A stretch of DNA of 64,000 nt. It comes from Blastococcus xanthinilyticus (GTDB taxonomy: Bacteria > Actinomycetota > Actinomycetes > Mycobacteriales > Geodermatophilaceae). Within the stretch, counting starts at the first letter, position 1, and the number at the start of each line of letters is the position of its first letter. The stretch lies in assembly GCF_008124835.1 (NCBI RefSeq), contig NZ_VNHW01000009.1:62001-126000 (forward strand), in the 5' to 3' direction. Made by a program: the position numbers and the translations under genes. The notes below the pieces were generated by a model. That model had not been told where the DNA came from, did not search any database, and worked only from the letters and a program-made list of their open reading frames with translations. This document shows, piece after piece, positions 53,943 to 63,001 of this stretch.

Positions 53943-53948
53943 CGGGTC

Positions 53949-55232
53949 GTGGTCATGCGCGCGGGCATCGTCGTCACCGGGACCGAGGTGCTCACCGGGC
54001 GGGTGCCCGATCGCAACGGTCCCTGGCTGGCCGAGGAGCTGCGGCGCCTGGGGGTCGACGTCGGGTACGTCGTGGTCGTCGGCGACCGCCCCGGCGACGT
54101 CACGTCGGCGCTGTCCTTCCTCGCGTCCACGGGGGTCGACCTCCTCCTGACCACCGGCGGGCTGGGGCCCACCGCCGACGACCTGACCGCGCAGGTGGTG
54201 GCCGACTTCCAGGGGCGTCCGATCGCGGTGGACCCCGAGCTGGAGCAGCGGGTGGCGCGGATCGTCGAGCGGCTGATGGCCCGGCGCGGCTGGCGGGCCG
54301 ACGCCGACGCCACCGCCGCCGGTGTGCGCAAGCAGGCCATGGTGCCCCGCGGCGCCACGGTGCTCGAGCCGGTCGGCACCGCGCCGGGGCTGGTGGTCCC
54401 GCCCGCGGAGGAGCGCACCGGCCCGCCGGTGGTCGTCCTCCCCGGCCCCCCGGGAGAGCTGCGCGGCATGTGGCCGGCGGCGGTGGCCGCCGCGCCGGTC
54501 CGCGCCGTCCTCGCGGGCGCGCCCGAGCTGCGGCAGGAGACCCTCCGGATGTGGGGGACGCTCGAGGCGCAGCTGGCCGCCACGCTGCGCGAGCTGGAGC
54601 CGGAGCGGACCGGCCTGGAGATCACCACCTGCCTCCGCGAGGGGGAGCTGGAGATCGTCACCCGGTTCCCCGCCGGCGGGCAGCCGGCCTACGACCGGTT
54701 CGCCGCCGAGCTGGCCGGGCGCTACGCCGGCACCGTGTTCTCCACCGGACCGACCCTCGACGACCTCGTCGGGGAGGCGCTCGCCGCGCGCGGGCTCACC
54801 GTGGCCACCGCCGAGTCGTGCACCGGGGGGCTGCTGGCCGCCCGGCTGACCGAGCGGGCGGGGGCGTCGGCGACGGTGCTGGGCGGGATCGCCGCCTACG
54901 CGAACAGCGCGAAGGAGCAGCTGCTGGGCGTGCCGGCGGGCCTGCTCGCCGAGCACGGCGCGGTCAGCCCCGAGGTCGCCCGCGCCCTGGCCGAGGGGGC
55001 CCGGACGCGGTTCGGCGCGGACGTCGGCGTCGGGATCACCGGGGTGGCCGGACCCGGTGGGGGCAGCGCGGAGAAGCCGGTGGGCACGGTGCACCTGTGC
55101 GTCGTCGGCGCCGGGACCGAGCTGACCCGGGCGCTGGCGCTGCCCGGCTCGCGGTCGGCGGTGCGGAACCGGTCCGTCACGATGGCGATGCACCTGCTGC
55201 GCGAGCTGCTGCTGGGTGGCCCGCCCGCCTGA
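53949..55232 (+). CDS. cinA: CinA: NMN amidohydrolase with MoCF domain
   Basis: 427 aa. The N-terminal MoCF-like (molybdopterin-binding) domain has [14 protein letters not shown] and [12 protein letters not shown]. The C-terminal PncC domain (about 275-420) has [16 protein letters not shown] with the catalytic Ser/Cys region, [11 protein letters not shown] and [12 protein letters not shown]. It deamidates nicotinamide mononucleotide in NAD salvage. Full length for actinobacterial CinA. The leaderless -10 points to the GTG; ATG 53955 would give MRAGIVV and is the alternative. Confidence 0.93.
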   Translation: MVMRAGIVVTGTEVLTGRVPDRNGPWLAEELRRLGVDVGYVVVVGDRPGDVTSALSFLASTGVDLLLTTGGLGPTADDLTAQVVADFQGRPIAVDPELEQRVARIVERLMARRGWRADADATAAGVRKQAMVPRGATVLEPVGTAPGLVVPPAEERTGPPVVVLPGPPGELRGMWPAAVAAAPVRAVLAGAPELRQETLRMWGTLEAQLAATLRELEPERTGLEITTCLREGELEIVTRFPAGGQPAYDRFAAELAGRYAGTVFSTGPTLDDLVGEALAARGLTVATAESCTGGLLAARLTERAGASATVLGGIAAYANSAKEQLLGVPAGLLAEHGAVSPEVARALAEGARTRFGADVGVGITGVAGPGGGSAEKPVGTVHLCVVGAGTELTRALALPGSRSAVRNRSVTMAMHLLRELLLGGPPA

Positions 55233-55241
55233 ACCCCGCAG

Positions 55242-55667
55242 GTGTTCGCCGTGCCGGTCGCGGGCACCTCCCGGCCCGTGACCACGCTCACCGTGCACGC
55301 GACCGGACCCGCTCCGCCCGACGAGGTCTGGGAGCGCTACGCCGTCCCCGCCCGCTGGCCGGAGTGGTCGCCGCAGATCACGGGTGTGGAGCTGCCGGTC
55401 GACCGGCTGGCGGCAGGAGTCTCCGGCCGGGTGCGCGGCCCGCTGGGACTGGCGGTACCCGTCACCGTCGAGCACGTCGACGAGGCCGCCCGCCGGTGGT
55501 CGTGGCGCGTGGCGGTCGGCCCGCTGCGCCTGTCGCTGCTGCACTGGGTGTCCGACGGGCCGCACGGCGGGACGACCACCGGACTGCGGCTCTCCGGGCC
55601 CGCGCCGCTCGTCCTCGCCTACGCTCCGCCGGCGCGCCTCGCACTGGGCCGCCTCGTGCGCCGCTGA
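55242..55667 (+). CDS. SRPBCC-like protein
   Basis: 141 aa, Bet v1-like: PPDEVWERYAVPARWPEWSP at the N-terminus, VTVEHVDEAARRWSWRVAVG in the middle, and helix APPARLALGRLVRR at the end. The pattern 'W-E-R-y-a-x-x-x-W-P-E-W' is typical of polyketide cyclase/START domains. Start uncertain (GTG 55242 or 55278; neither has a ribosome site). Follows cinA by 9 bp. Confidence 0.75.
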   Translation: MFAVPVAGTSRPVTTLTVHATGPAPPDEVWERYAVPARWPEWSPQITGVELPVDRLAAGVSGRVRGPLGLAVPVTVEHVDEAARRWSWRVAVGPLRLSLLHWVSDGPHGGTTTGLRLSGPAPLVLAYAPPARLALGRLVRR

Positions 55668-55721
55668 CCGCTTCCCGGCGTCGGCCCGCCGGGGAACGGT
55701 GGCCCCGGCCACGCGCCGGAT

Positions 55722-55727
55722 TACCGT
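55722..55727 (+). promoter_or_regulatory. Leaderless -10 box for AidB-like gene
   Basis: TACCGT, exactly 6 nt before the ATG at 55734. Confidence 0.55.
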
Positions 55728-55733
55728 GCGGGC

Positions 55734-57353
55734 ATGACCGCCACCCACGAGGTCACCAACCAGGTGCCGCCGCTGACCGGGCACGACCCGATCGCCGGCG
55801 ACGCGGCGCTGTCCGAGGCCTGCCTCCGGCACGCCGACGCCGCGACGCTGGGCTCGCTGGCGGGCCTGGGCCGGCTGGCCGGCAGCGAGCAGGCGCGGGA
55901 GTGGGGCCGGCTGGCGAACGAGAACCCGCCGAAGCTGCGCACGCACGACCGGTACGGCCACCGGATCGACGAGGTCGAGTTCCACCCCGCCTGGCACGAG
56001 CTCATGCGGGTGGCCATGGAGCACGGGCTCGGCGGGGCGCCGTGGGCCGACCCGTCCCCGCACGCCCACGTCCGGCGCGCCGTCGGCTACCTCGGCTGGA
56101 CGCAGGTCGAGATGGGGCACGGCTGCCCCGTCACCATGACCTACGCCGTCGTCCCCGCATTGCGCCGGGCACCGGCGGTCGCCGCCCGCTACGAGGCCGG
56201 GCTCACCGCGCGCGCCTACGAGTTCGGGCTCACCGACCCCACGGCCAAGCGCGGTCTCGTCGCCGGCATGGGAATGACCGAGAAGCAGGGTGGCTCCGAC
56301 GTCCGGGCCAACACCACGCGGGCGGTCGCCCGGGCCGACGGCAGCCACGGGCTCACCGGGCACAAGTGGTTCACCTCCGCGCCGATGAGCGACCTGTTCC
56401 TGGTGCTCGCCCAGCTGGAGGAGGGGGTGTCGTGCTTCGCGGTGCCGCGCGTCTTCCCCGACGGCAGCCGCAACGTCTTCCGCCTGCAGCGGCTCAAGGA
56501 CAAGCTCGGTGACCGGTCCAACGCCTCCAGCGAGGTGGAGTTCGACGGCACCACCGGCTGGCTGGTGGGCGAGCCCGGCCGGGGCGTGCCGGCGATCATC
56601 GAGATGGTCAACATGACCCGGCTGGACTGCGTGCTGGGCTCCGCGGCCACCGTCCGGGCCGCGCTCACCCAGGCGATCCACCATGCACGCCACCGCTCCG
56701 CCTTCGGCGCCCGCCTCGCCGACCAGCCGCTCATGCAGAACGTGCTGGCCGACCTCGCCGTCGAGAGCGAGGCCGCCACCGCGCTCGCGGTCCGGCTGGC
56801 CGCGGCCGTGGACGGCGGCGAGGCGGCGTTCCTGCGGCTGGCGGGTGCGGCGGCCAAGTACTGGGTGTGCAAGCGGACGCCGGGAGCGGTGGCCGAGGCG
56901 ATGGAGGTCCTGGGCGGCAACGGCTACGTCGAGGAGTCGGGCCTGCCCCGGCTGTACCGGCAGGCGCCGCTGAACTCCATCTGGGAGGGCTCGGGCAACG
57001 TCATCGCCCTCGACGTCCTCCGGGCGCTGGAGCGCTCGGGCGAGTCGCTGGCCGCCGTCACCGCCGAGATCGAGCTCGCCCGCGGCGCCGACCCGCGGTT
57101 CGACGACGCCGTGAAGCGGCTGTCGGCGGAGCTCGGGAACCGGGACGGGCTGCCGTTCCGGGCCCGGCGGATCGCCGGGCTGGTCGCCCTCTGCCTCCAG
57201 GGTTCGCTGCTGCTCCGGTACGCCCCGCCGGCCGTGGCCGACGCCTTCTGCGCCTCCCGCCTGGGGAGCGACGCGGGCACGGTGCTCGGCACGCTGCCGG
57301 CCGGCGCCGCCGCCGGGGAGATCGTCACGCGGGCCGGCATCGCCCTGCCCTGA
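55734..57353 (+). CDS. AidB-like acyl-CoA dehydrogenase
   Basis: 539 aa, longer than typical acyl-CoA dehydrogenases and built like AidB: an N-terminal THEVTNQVPPLTGHDP motif, GMGMTEKQGGSDVRANTT, RLKDKLGDRSNASSEVEFDG, LGGNGYVEESGLPRLYRQAP and NSIWEGSGNVIALDVLRAL. AidB protects DNA during alkylation stress and has isovaleryl-CoA dehydrogenase activity. The N-terminus fits AidB better than beta-oxidation enzymes. It is not next to ada/alkA genes here. Leaderless promoter. Confidence 0.85.
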   Translation: MTATHEVTNQVPPLTGHDPIAGDAALSEACLRHADAATLGSLAGLGRLAGSEQAREWGRLANENPPKLRTHDRYGHRIDEVEFHPAWHELMRVAMEHGLGGAPWADPSPHAHVRRAVGYLGWTQVEMGHGCPVTMTYAVVPALRRAPAVAARYEAGLTARAYEFGLTDPTAKRGLVAGMGMTEKQGGSDVRANTTRAVARADGSHGLTGHKWFTSAPMSDLFLVLAQLEEGVSCFAVPRVFPDGSRNVFRLQRLKDKLGDRSNASSEVEFDGTTGWLVGEPGRGVPAIIEMVNMTRLDCVLGSAATVRAALTQAIHHARHRSAFGARLADQPLMQNVLADLAVESEAATALAVRLAAAVDGGEAAFLRLAGAAAKYWVCKRTPGAVAEAMEVLGGNGYVEESGLPRLYRQAPLNSIWEGSGNVIALDVLRALERSGESLAAVTAEIELARGADPRFDDAVKRLSAELGNRDGLPFRARRIAGLVALCLQGSLLLRYAPPAVADAFCASRLGSDAGTVLGTLPAGAAAGEIVTRAGIALP

Positions 57354-57368
57354 GGACGCGTGGGCTAC

Positions 57369-57374
57369 TACCCT
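57369..57374 (+). promoter_or_regulatory. -10 box for the EAL gene
   Basis: TACCCT, 61 nt before ATG 57436; a transcript would have a leader of about 55 nt. Confidence 0.4.
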
Positions 57375-57435
57375 CAGGGACGGTCCACGTGCTGCCCGTC
57401 GAACTTCCGGGGTGGTGGGTGCCCGGCGTCCGTGG

Positions 57436-59586
57436 ATGCGGACGGACGACGACTGGACGAGAGCGGGCAGCGTGCACTCTGGCGACGACCGGCCCTCCGG
57501 GGTCCGGGCGGACCCGTTGAGCGGTGTCCCCGACGCCGTCTACCGGCTGGACGACCAGGGGCGCTTCGCCTACCTCAACGAGGCTGCCGAACGGCTCCTG
57601 GGGCACCGCGCCGACGAGCTGCTCGGCCGGGACGCCCGCGAAGCCTTCCCGGGACTGCGCGGCTCGCTCGCCGAGGAGCAGTACCGACAAGTGCTCGAGG
57701 ACGGCCGCTCGCGCGAGTTCCACTTCTTCTACGAACCGTCGTCCCGCTGGTACGAGGTGCGGGTGTTCGCCGACCCCGCGGGCGCGGCCGTGCTCTTCCG
57801 GGACATCGACACCCGCCGGCGCAGCGACGACGACCGCGACACCCAGCTCCGCGAGCTGGCCGCCGTGCTCGAGGCGCTGCCCTCGCCCACGGTCCTCGTC
57901 GGGCCGGACGGGCGGATCCTGTCGACGAACGGCGCCTGGGACCGCAACGGCCGGCGGCTGCTGCCGGACGGGATCTGGCCCGGGCGGCCGGGTGAGGACT
58001 ACCTGGCGAGCATGATCCGCAGCCTGGAACCCGCTGCGCACGACGATCTGGCCACCGGTCTCCGGTCGCTGCTCACTGATGCCGCGAACTCCGACGGCCG
58101 CTCCTTCGGGCTCGACTACGCCTCCACGACGCGGGAGGGGAAGCTCTGGTTCCACCTGCAGGCCACCCGGGTCGACGCGGCGGGCCGCGTGGTCGTCACC
58201 CACACCGACATCACCGACCAGGTGCGGGCCCGCGACGAGCTGCTCTGGAAGGTCCGGCACGACGACCTCACCGGGCTGCCCAACCGCGCGCGGTTGCTGG
58301 AGCTGACCACCGAGGCACTGGGCGCCGACCACCTCGAAGGTGTCGCACTCCTGGTCCTGGACCTGGACGCGTTCAAGACGGTCAACGACTCCCTGGGGCA
58401 CCAGGTCGGTGACGAGCTGCTGCGGCTCGTGGGCGGCCGGCTCTCCGAGCAGCTGCGCCCGGGCGACACCGTGGCGCGGCTGGGCGCCGACCAGTTCGTC
58501 GTCCTCGCCCACGGCTGCGACGCCTCGGAGGCCGCCACCCTGGCGTTCCGCCTCCAGACGGCGTTCGCCCGGCCCTTCACCGCCGGCGAGATCTCGGTGC
58601 CGCTGAGCGCCAGCATCGGGGTGGCCGTCGCCCGCTCCGAGGTCCGCGACGCCCACCACCTGCTCAGCGACGCCGACGCGGCCATGTTCGCGGCCAAGAG
58701 TTCCGGGCGGGACCGCGTCCACCTGTTCTCACCGGCCCTGCGCGAGGCGGCCCGCTGGCGGCTGGAGGTCGCCACCCGGCTGCGCGGCGACGCGATCGAC
58801 CAGCTGGTCGTGCACTACCAGCCCGTCGTCCGGCTGGACACCGGCGAGGTGGACGGGGTGGAGGCGCTGGTGCGCTGGCAGCACCCCGAGCGCGGCCTGC
58901 TCGCCCCCGACACCTTCCTCTCCGTGGCCGAGGAGACCGGCCAGATCATCCCGATCACCCGCTGGCTGCTGCGGGAGACGACCCGGAAGGCCGCCGAGTG
59001 GGCGGACCGGGGCATGGACCTGCGCATGTCGGTCAACGTCAGCGCGCGGCACTTCTCCGCCGAGACCCTGGTGCGGGACGTGCGGGTGGCCCTCCAGCAC
59101 TCCGGGCTGCCGGCCGACCAGCTGGTCCTGGAGCTGACCGAGACAAGCGTGGCCGAGGACCCCACCCGCGCCGAGGACCAGTTGGCCGTACTCCGCCGGC
59201 TGGGGGTCCGGGTGGCGATCGACGACTTCGGCACCGGCTGGTCCTCGCTGGCGCAGCTGTTCTCGCTGCCCATCGGCACGCTGAAGATCGACCGCTCGCT
59301 GCTGGCCGCCGCGGAGCGGGTGGCCGCCGGGGACACCGGCGCGGTGCTGGCCGCGATCGTCGGCCTGACCCGCACGCTGGGCATCCGCTCGGTGGCCGAG
59401 GGGATCGAGACCCCCGAGCACCTGCGGATGGTGCGCGCCGCGGGGTGCGACCTCGCGCAGGGCTGGCTGCTGGGCCACCCGATGCCGGCCGACCGGGTCC
59501 CCACCTGGCTGGAGGAGGTCCGCCGCGCCGGGGGCGACGTCTGCGCGATGGCGGCCGCCGGGCAGGTCGTCCCCTCCGCCCGGTGA
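57436..59586 (+). CDS. PAS-PAS-GGDEF-EAL protein, GGDEF degenerate
   Basis: 716 aa. Two PAS-like domains (about 30-140 and 140-255) precede a GGDEF domain (about 265-425) and an EAL domain (about 445-700). The GGDEF active-site motif reads G350-A-D-Q-F354 rather than GGDEF, so cyclase activity is doubtful. The EAL domain keeps EALVRW (Glu476), the ELTE metal site, DDFGTG and the catalytic Lys in KIDRS, so c-di-GMP hydrolysis is likely. Start uncertain: GTG 57412, ATG 57436 or GTG 57472. The PilZ gene downstream could be a c-di-GMP receptor. Confidence 0.88.
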   Translation: MRTDDDWTRAGSVHSGDDRPSGVRADPLSGVPDAVYRLDDQGRFAYLNEAAERLLGHRADELLGRDAREAFPGLRGSLAEEQYRQVLEDGRSREFHFFYEPSSRWYEVRVFADPAGAAVLFRDIDTRRRSDDDRDTQLRELAAVLEALPSPTVLVGPDGRILSTNGAWDRNGRRLLPDGIWPGRPGEDYLASMIRSLEPAAHDDLATGLRSLLTDAANSDGRSFGLDYASTTREGKLWFHLQATRVDAAGRVVVTHTDITDQVRARDELLWKVRHDDLTGLPNRARLLELTTEALGADHLEGVALLVLDLDAFKTVNDSLGHQVGDELLRLVGGRLSEQLRPGDTVARLGADQFVVLAHGCDASEAATLAFRLQTAFARPFTAGEISVPLSASIGVAVARSEVRDAHHLLSDADAAMFAAKSSGRDRVHLFSPALREAARWRLEVATRLRGDAIDQLVVHYQPVVRLDTGEVDGVEALVRWQHPERGLLAPDTFLSVAEETGQIIPITRWLLRETTRKAAEWADRGMDLRMSVNVSARHFSAETLVRDVRVALQHSGLPADQLVLELTETSVAEDPTRAEDQLAVLRRLGVRVAIDDFGTGWSSLAQLFSLPIGTLKIDRSLLAAAERVAAGDTGAVLAAIVGLTRTLGIRSVAEGIETPEHLRMVRAAGCDLAQGWLLGHPMPADRVPTWLEEVRRAGGDVCAMAAAGQVVPSAR

Positions 59587-59726
59587 TCGTCCGCCGACGC
59601 GCGCGGCGGGCCACCTCCCCGGCCGGCCCACCGCCGCCCGCCGCCCCGGACCCGGGTGCCGCCGCCGTCCCCTACCCCGGCGCTCCGGGCGCACCGCCCC
59701 CGGCGACGGCCGCTGTCGGCGCCGGG

Positions 59727-59732
59727 CACACT
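59727..59732 (+). promoter_or_regulatory. Possible leaderless -10 box for NYN gene
   Basis: CACACT (A2 and T6 kept) is 6 nt before GTG 59739, the same spacing seen at other leaderless genes in the window. Confidence 0.35.
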
Positions 59733-59738
59733 GTGCCC

Positions 59739-60431
59739 GTGCTGGACATTCCCGAGGCCCCGGCCGAGCAGGGCGGCGAGCCGGAGCGCGCCGCCGACGA
59801 CGGCCGGTCGCGTCCGCCGCTGGACCTGCTGATCTGGGACGCCCCGAACATCGACATGACCCTGTCGACGGTCATCGGCGCCCGGCCCACGGCCGCGTCC
59901 CGGCCCCGGTTCGACGCGATCGCGGCCTGGTTCGTCGAGGGCGCCGGCGATCCCGGTGCCTCCGACGTCGAGGCCTGCGTATTCGCCAACATCCCGCCGC
60001 AGCCGGGGTCGCTGCAGCGCTGGGTCGAGGCGCTCCGGGGGTTCGGCTACTCGGTGTTCGCGCGGCCGAAGCAGCAGCCCGACGACGACATCGACCAGGA
60101 CATGCTCGACCACATCGCCGTCCGGCAGCACAGCCACCGGCTGCGGCGGCTGGTCGTCTTCTCCGGCGACGGGCGCAACTTCGCCGAGCCGCTCGAGGAG
60201 CTGGTCCGGCAGGGCACCGAGGTCGTCGTCGTCGCCTTCAGCGAGGTGGCCGGGTACGCCATCGGCTCGGACCTGCTCCAGTTCATCGACATCGAGGACG
60301 TGCCCGGCGCGTTCACCGAGCCGCTCGACCGGGTCCGTCTCGACGCGCTCCCGCCGGACGGCGCCTGGCTGCGGCCGACCCGCAGCCTGCGCGAGTTCGT
60401 CGCCGGCTTCACCGCCCGCCGCGCCGGCTGA
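59739..60431 (+). CDS. NYN-domain RNase-like protein
   Basis: 230 aa. NYN (PIN-like) domain: LLIWDAPNIDMTLST with the first Asp, QDMLDHIAV, and RLVVFSGDGRNFAEPLEELV with the second acidic site. Such proteins are single-strand ribonucleases or RNA-processing factors; actinobacterial copies are uncharacterised. GTG 59739 is chosen on promoter spacing. A longer reading from GTG 59583, which overlaps the EAL stop (GTGA), is open and Pro-rich and cannot be excluded. A terminator follows the stop. Confidence 0.82.
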   Translation: MLDIPEAPAEQGGEPERAADDGRSRPPLDLLIWDAPNIDMTLSTVIGARPTAASRPRFDAIAAWFVEGAGDPGASDVEACVFANIPPQPGSLQRWVEALRGFGYSVFARPKQQPDDDIDQDMLDHIAVRQHSHRLRRLVVFSGDGRNFAEPLEELVRQGTEVVVVAFSEVAGYAIGSDLLQFIDIEDVPGAFTEPLDRVRLDALPPDGAWLRPTRSLREFVAGFTARRAG

Positions 60432-60437
60432 GCAGGT

Positions 60438-60461
60438 CCCCGTCCCGGCTCCGGGACGGGG
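60438..60461 (+). terminator. Terminator of NYN gene
   Basis: An 11-bp perfect inverted repeat CCCCGTCCCGG/CCGGGACGGGG with a 2-nt gap, 6 bp after the stop. Confidence 0.75.
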
Positions 60462-60538
60462 TACCGGCACGTCGCGAGCACGGCGTGGCGCCCCGGCGCG
60501 TCGCCGGACCGGGACGCGGCCGGCCGGGGGAGGGCGGC

Positions 60539-60544
60539 TACGGT
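60539..60544 (+). promoter_or_regulatory. -10 box for PilZ gene
   Basis: TACGGT, 61 nt before the PilZ ATG. Confidence 0.4.
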
Positions 60545-60605
60545 TCCCGCGCGGGTGCGGCGACCGGACCGGCCGCCCGCCCGAGGTCCTGAGCGGAGAG
60601 GTTCC

Positions 60606-61244
60606 ATGAGCAGCGTTCCCGGCGTCGACCACCCGGCGGAGCAGACCGAGGCGGAGGTGCGGCTGGCCGGCAGCAACGTCGCCGTCAGCGCCCGGGTCGA
60701 GGTGGTGCACGAGGGCGTCATCTCCGTCCGGCCCTCGGCGGGGGAGTACGTCGCGGACACCGTCGTGCAGCCCGGGGACCCTGTCGAGGTCTTCTGGAAG
60801 GGCGACGACGGCTATCGCGCGCTGCCGGCCGACGTGCTCGACGTCCAGCAGGGCGCGGTCGTGCGCTGGCGGCTGACCGTCACCGGCCCCGCCGAGCACA
60901 GCCAGCGGCGGGCCGCCGTCCGCGGCCAGGTCACCGTCCCGGTGCAGGCCACGTACGGCGGCGTGGACCTCGAGGGGAAGACCCTGGACGTCAGCGAGGC
61001 CGGCATCCGCGCGCAGTTCGAGGGCTTCGGCCTGGCGCCGGAGGCGGGCACGACGCTGGCCCTGACGATCGCCTTCGAGGACGGCCCGCTGCGCACCCGG
61101 GCCGAGGTCATCCGGCTGCAGACCAGGGCCACCCGCTGGATCATGAGCATCCGGTTCGTCGACATCCCCGAACGCGAGCAGGACCGGGTCCGCCGGCGGG
61201 TGTTCCAGGCCCTCCGCGAGGAGCGCGCCCGGCTCGCCGACTGA
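60606..61244 (+). CDS. PilZ-domain c-di-GMP-binding protein
   Basis: 212 aa with a YcgR-like N-terminal barrel (~1-95) and a PilZ domain (~97-205). The RxxxR motif is in QRRAAVR (near 100) and the D-x-S-x-x-G motif in DVSEAGI (near 128), both required for c-di-GMP. Output partners are unknown. GAGAGG lies upstream of the ATG. Close to the EAL-domain gene, which may lower its ligand. Confidence 0.88.
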   Translation: MSSVPGVDHPAEQTEAEVRLAGSNVAVSARVEVVHEGVISVRPSAGEYVADTVVQPGDPVEVFWKGDDGYRALPADVLDVQQGAVVRWRLTVTGPAEHSQRRAAVRGQVTVPVQATYGGVDLEGKTLDVSEAGIRAQFEGFGLAPEAGTTLALTIAFEDGPLRTRAEVIRLQTRATRWIMSIRFVDIPEREQDRVRRRVFQALREERARLAD

Positions 61245-61297
61245 CCCGACCGCGAACCGGCGGGTAGCCGACCGCGTCGCGGGGCAGAGCAGCAGGC

Positions 61298-63001
61298 GTG
61301 AGCCCGCCCCCGACCCGCCTGCCCGACGCGCTGACGCTCCTCCGCGACGGGCTGGCCGCCGCCCCCCTCGGGCTGGCCACCCCCGGCCGGGATCCCGCCG
61401 TCCGCGCCGCCCGGGGGGTCGTCGACCAGATCGACGACTACCTGCTGCCCCGGCTGCGCGACCTGGACGCGCCCCTGCTCACCGTCATCGGCGGCTCGAC
61501 CGGCGCCGGCAAGTCCACCCTGGTCAACAGCCTGGTCGGCGCCCCGGTCACCACCGCGGGCGTGCTCCGGCCGACGACCCGCGCCCCGGTGCTGGTCTGC
61601 TCGCGGGCCGACGCGGCGAGCTTCGCCGGCGAGCGGGTGCTGCCGGGCCTCGCCCGGGTCACCGGCGGCGACGGCGGCCCGGGGACGGTGCAGCTCGTCG
61701 TCCGGGACGACGTCCCGGCGGGGCTGGCCCTGCTCGACGCACCGGACGTCGACTCGGTGGTCGCGTCCAACCGCGACCTGGCCGGGCAGCTGCTGGCCGC
61801 GGCGGACCTGTGGGTCTTCGTGACGACGGCGGCCCGCTACGCCGACGCCGTCCCGTGGGACCTGCTGCGCACGGCGCAGGAGCGGGGGACGGCGCTGGCC
61901 GTCGTCCTGGACCGCGTGCCGCCGGAGGCGTCGGCGGAGGTCGCCGCGGACCTGGCCGGCATGCTCGAGCGCGCGGGGCTGGCGTCGGCCCGCCTGTTCG
62001 TCGTCGAGGAACGCCCGCTCGCCGACGGCCGGCTGCCCGACGACCAGGTGGCGCCGCTGCGCGGCTGGCTGCACGGGCTGGCCGCCGACCAGGAGCAGCG
62101 CGCGGCCGTCGTCCGGCAGACCCTGGAGGGGGCGCTGGACAGCCTTGCGCAGCGCACCGGCGCGGTGGTGGGCGCGGTCGAGGAGCAGCTCACCGTGGCC
62201 GGGGCCCTGCGGGACGCCGCGGCCGCCGCCTACGACGGGGCCCGGGACGGCGTGGACGAGGGCATCCGCAGCGGCAGCCTGCTGCGCGGGGAGGTGCTGG
62301 CGCGCTGGCAGGAGTTCGTCGGCACCGGCGAGTGGATGCGGTCGCTCCAGCAGCGGGTCGGCCGGGCGCGGGACCGGCTGGCCGCCGCCCTGACCGGCCG
62401 GCCGGCCCCGGCGGAGAGCCTGCGGGGGGCGCTGGAGAGCAGCGTGGAGCACCTGCTGCGCGCCGAGGCGGACCGGGCGGCCGAGCGGACCGTCACCGCC
62501 TGGCGCGCACTCCCGGCCGGGCCCCCGCTGCTCGCCGGGGAGGAGCGGGAGCTGGCGCGGGTGTCGGCGGACTTCCCGGAGGCGGCGGCGGCGCAGGTGC
62601 GGGACTGGCAGGGCGCGGTGCTCGAGCTGGTCCGCGAGGAGGGCGCGGACAAGCGCTCGAAGGCGCGACTGCTGTCCTGGGGGGTCAGCGGGACCGGCGC
62701 GGTGGTGATGGTGGCGGTCTTCGCGCAGACCGGCGGCCTGCTCGGGGGCGAGGTGGCCGTGGCCGGGGGCACGACCGCCATCGGCCAACGGGTCCTCGAG
62801 GCGGTGTTCGGGGACGCCGCGGTGCGCGCGCTGGCGGAGCGTGCCCGCGCGGACCTCCGCGAGCGGGCCGACGGCCTGCTGGCCTACGAGCAGGACCGCT
62901 TCGACGCGCGGGTGGCCGCGGTGGCCCCCGGCCCGGCGGCCGCCGACGAGCTGCGCGCGGCGACCGCGGCGCTCGCCGGGGCCCGGCGGGCGGGCGCATG
63001 A
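61298..63001 (+). CDS. Dynamin/YfjP-like GTPase with C-terminal membrane segment
   Basis: 567 aa. P-loop GGSTGAGKS near residue 65, switch-type PTTRAPV after it, LLDAPDVDSV for G3 and VLDRVPPEAS where G4 would be. A long helical region and a hydrophobic pair near residues 465-500 (GAVVMVAVFAQTGG) follow, as in bacterial dynamin-like proteins. Stop overlaps the start of the next GTPase (ATGA). The pair resembles actinobacterial dynA/dynB-type operons; Streptomyces DynA/DynB stabilise septal FtsZ rings. That functional link is inference. Confidence 0.8.
   Translation: MSPPPTRLPDALTLLRDGLAAAPLGLATPGRDPAVRAARGVVDQIDDYLLPRLRDLDAPLLTVIGGSTGAGKSTLVNSLVGAPVTTAGVLRPTTRAPVLVCSRADAASFAGERVLPGLARVTGGDGGPGTVQLVVRDDVPAGLALLDAPDVDSVVASNRDLAGQLLAAADLWVFVTTAARYADAVPWDLLRTAQERGTALAVVLDRVPPEASAEVAADLAGMLERAGLASARLFVVEERPLADGRLPDDQVAPLRGWLHGLAADQEQRAAVVRQTLEGALDSLAQRTGAVVGAVEEQLTVAGALRDAAAAAYDGARDGVDEGIRSGSLLRGEVLARWQEFVGTGEWMRSLQQRVGRARDRLAAALTGRPAPAESLRGALESSVEHLLRAEADRAAERTVTAWRALPAGPPLLAGEERELARVSADFPEAAAAQVRDWQGAVLELVREEGADKRSKARLLSWGVSGTGAVVMVAVFAQTGGLLGGEVAVAGGTTAIGQRVLEAVFGDAAVRALAERARADLRERADGLLAYEQDRFDARVAAVAPGPAAADELRAATAALAGARRAGA

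Noticed and set aside
53055-56693. Very long reverse-strand open frame across cinA and the AidB-like gene
   Set aside because: It spans several well-supported forward genes and has shadow composition.
59583-59738. Extending the NYN protein to the GTG overlapping the EAL stop
   Set aside because: Possible, but the added stretch is Pro/Ala filler and the internal GTG has leaderless promoter spacing; kept as an alternative only.
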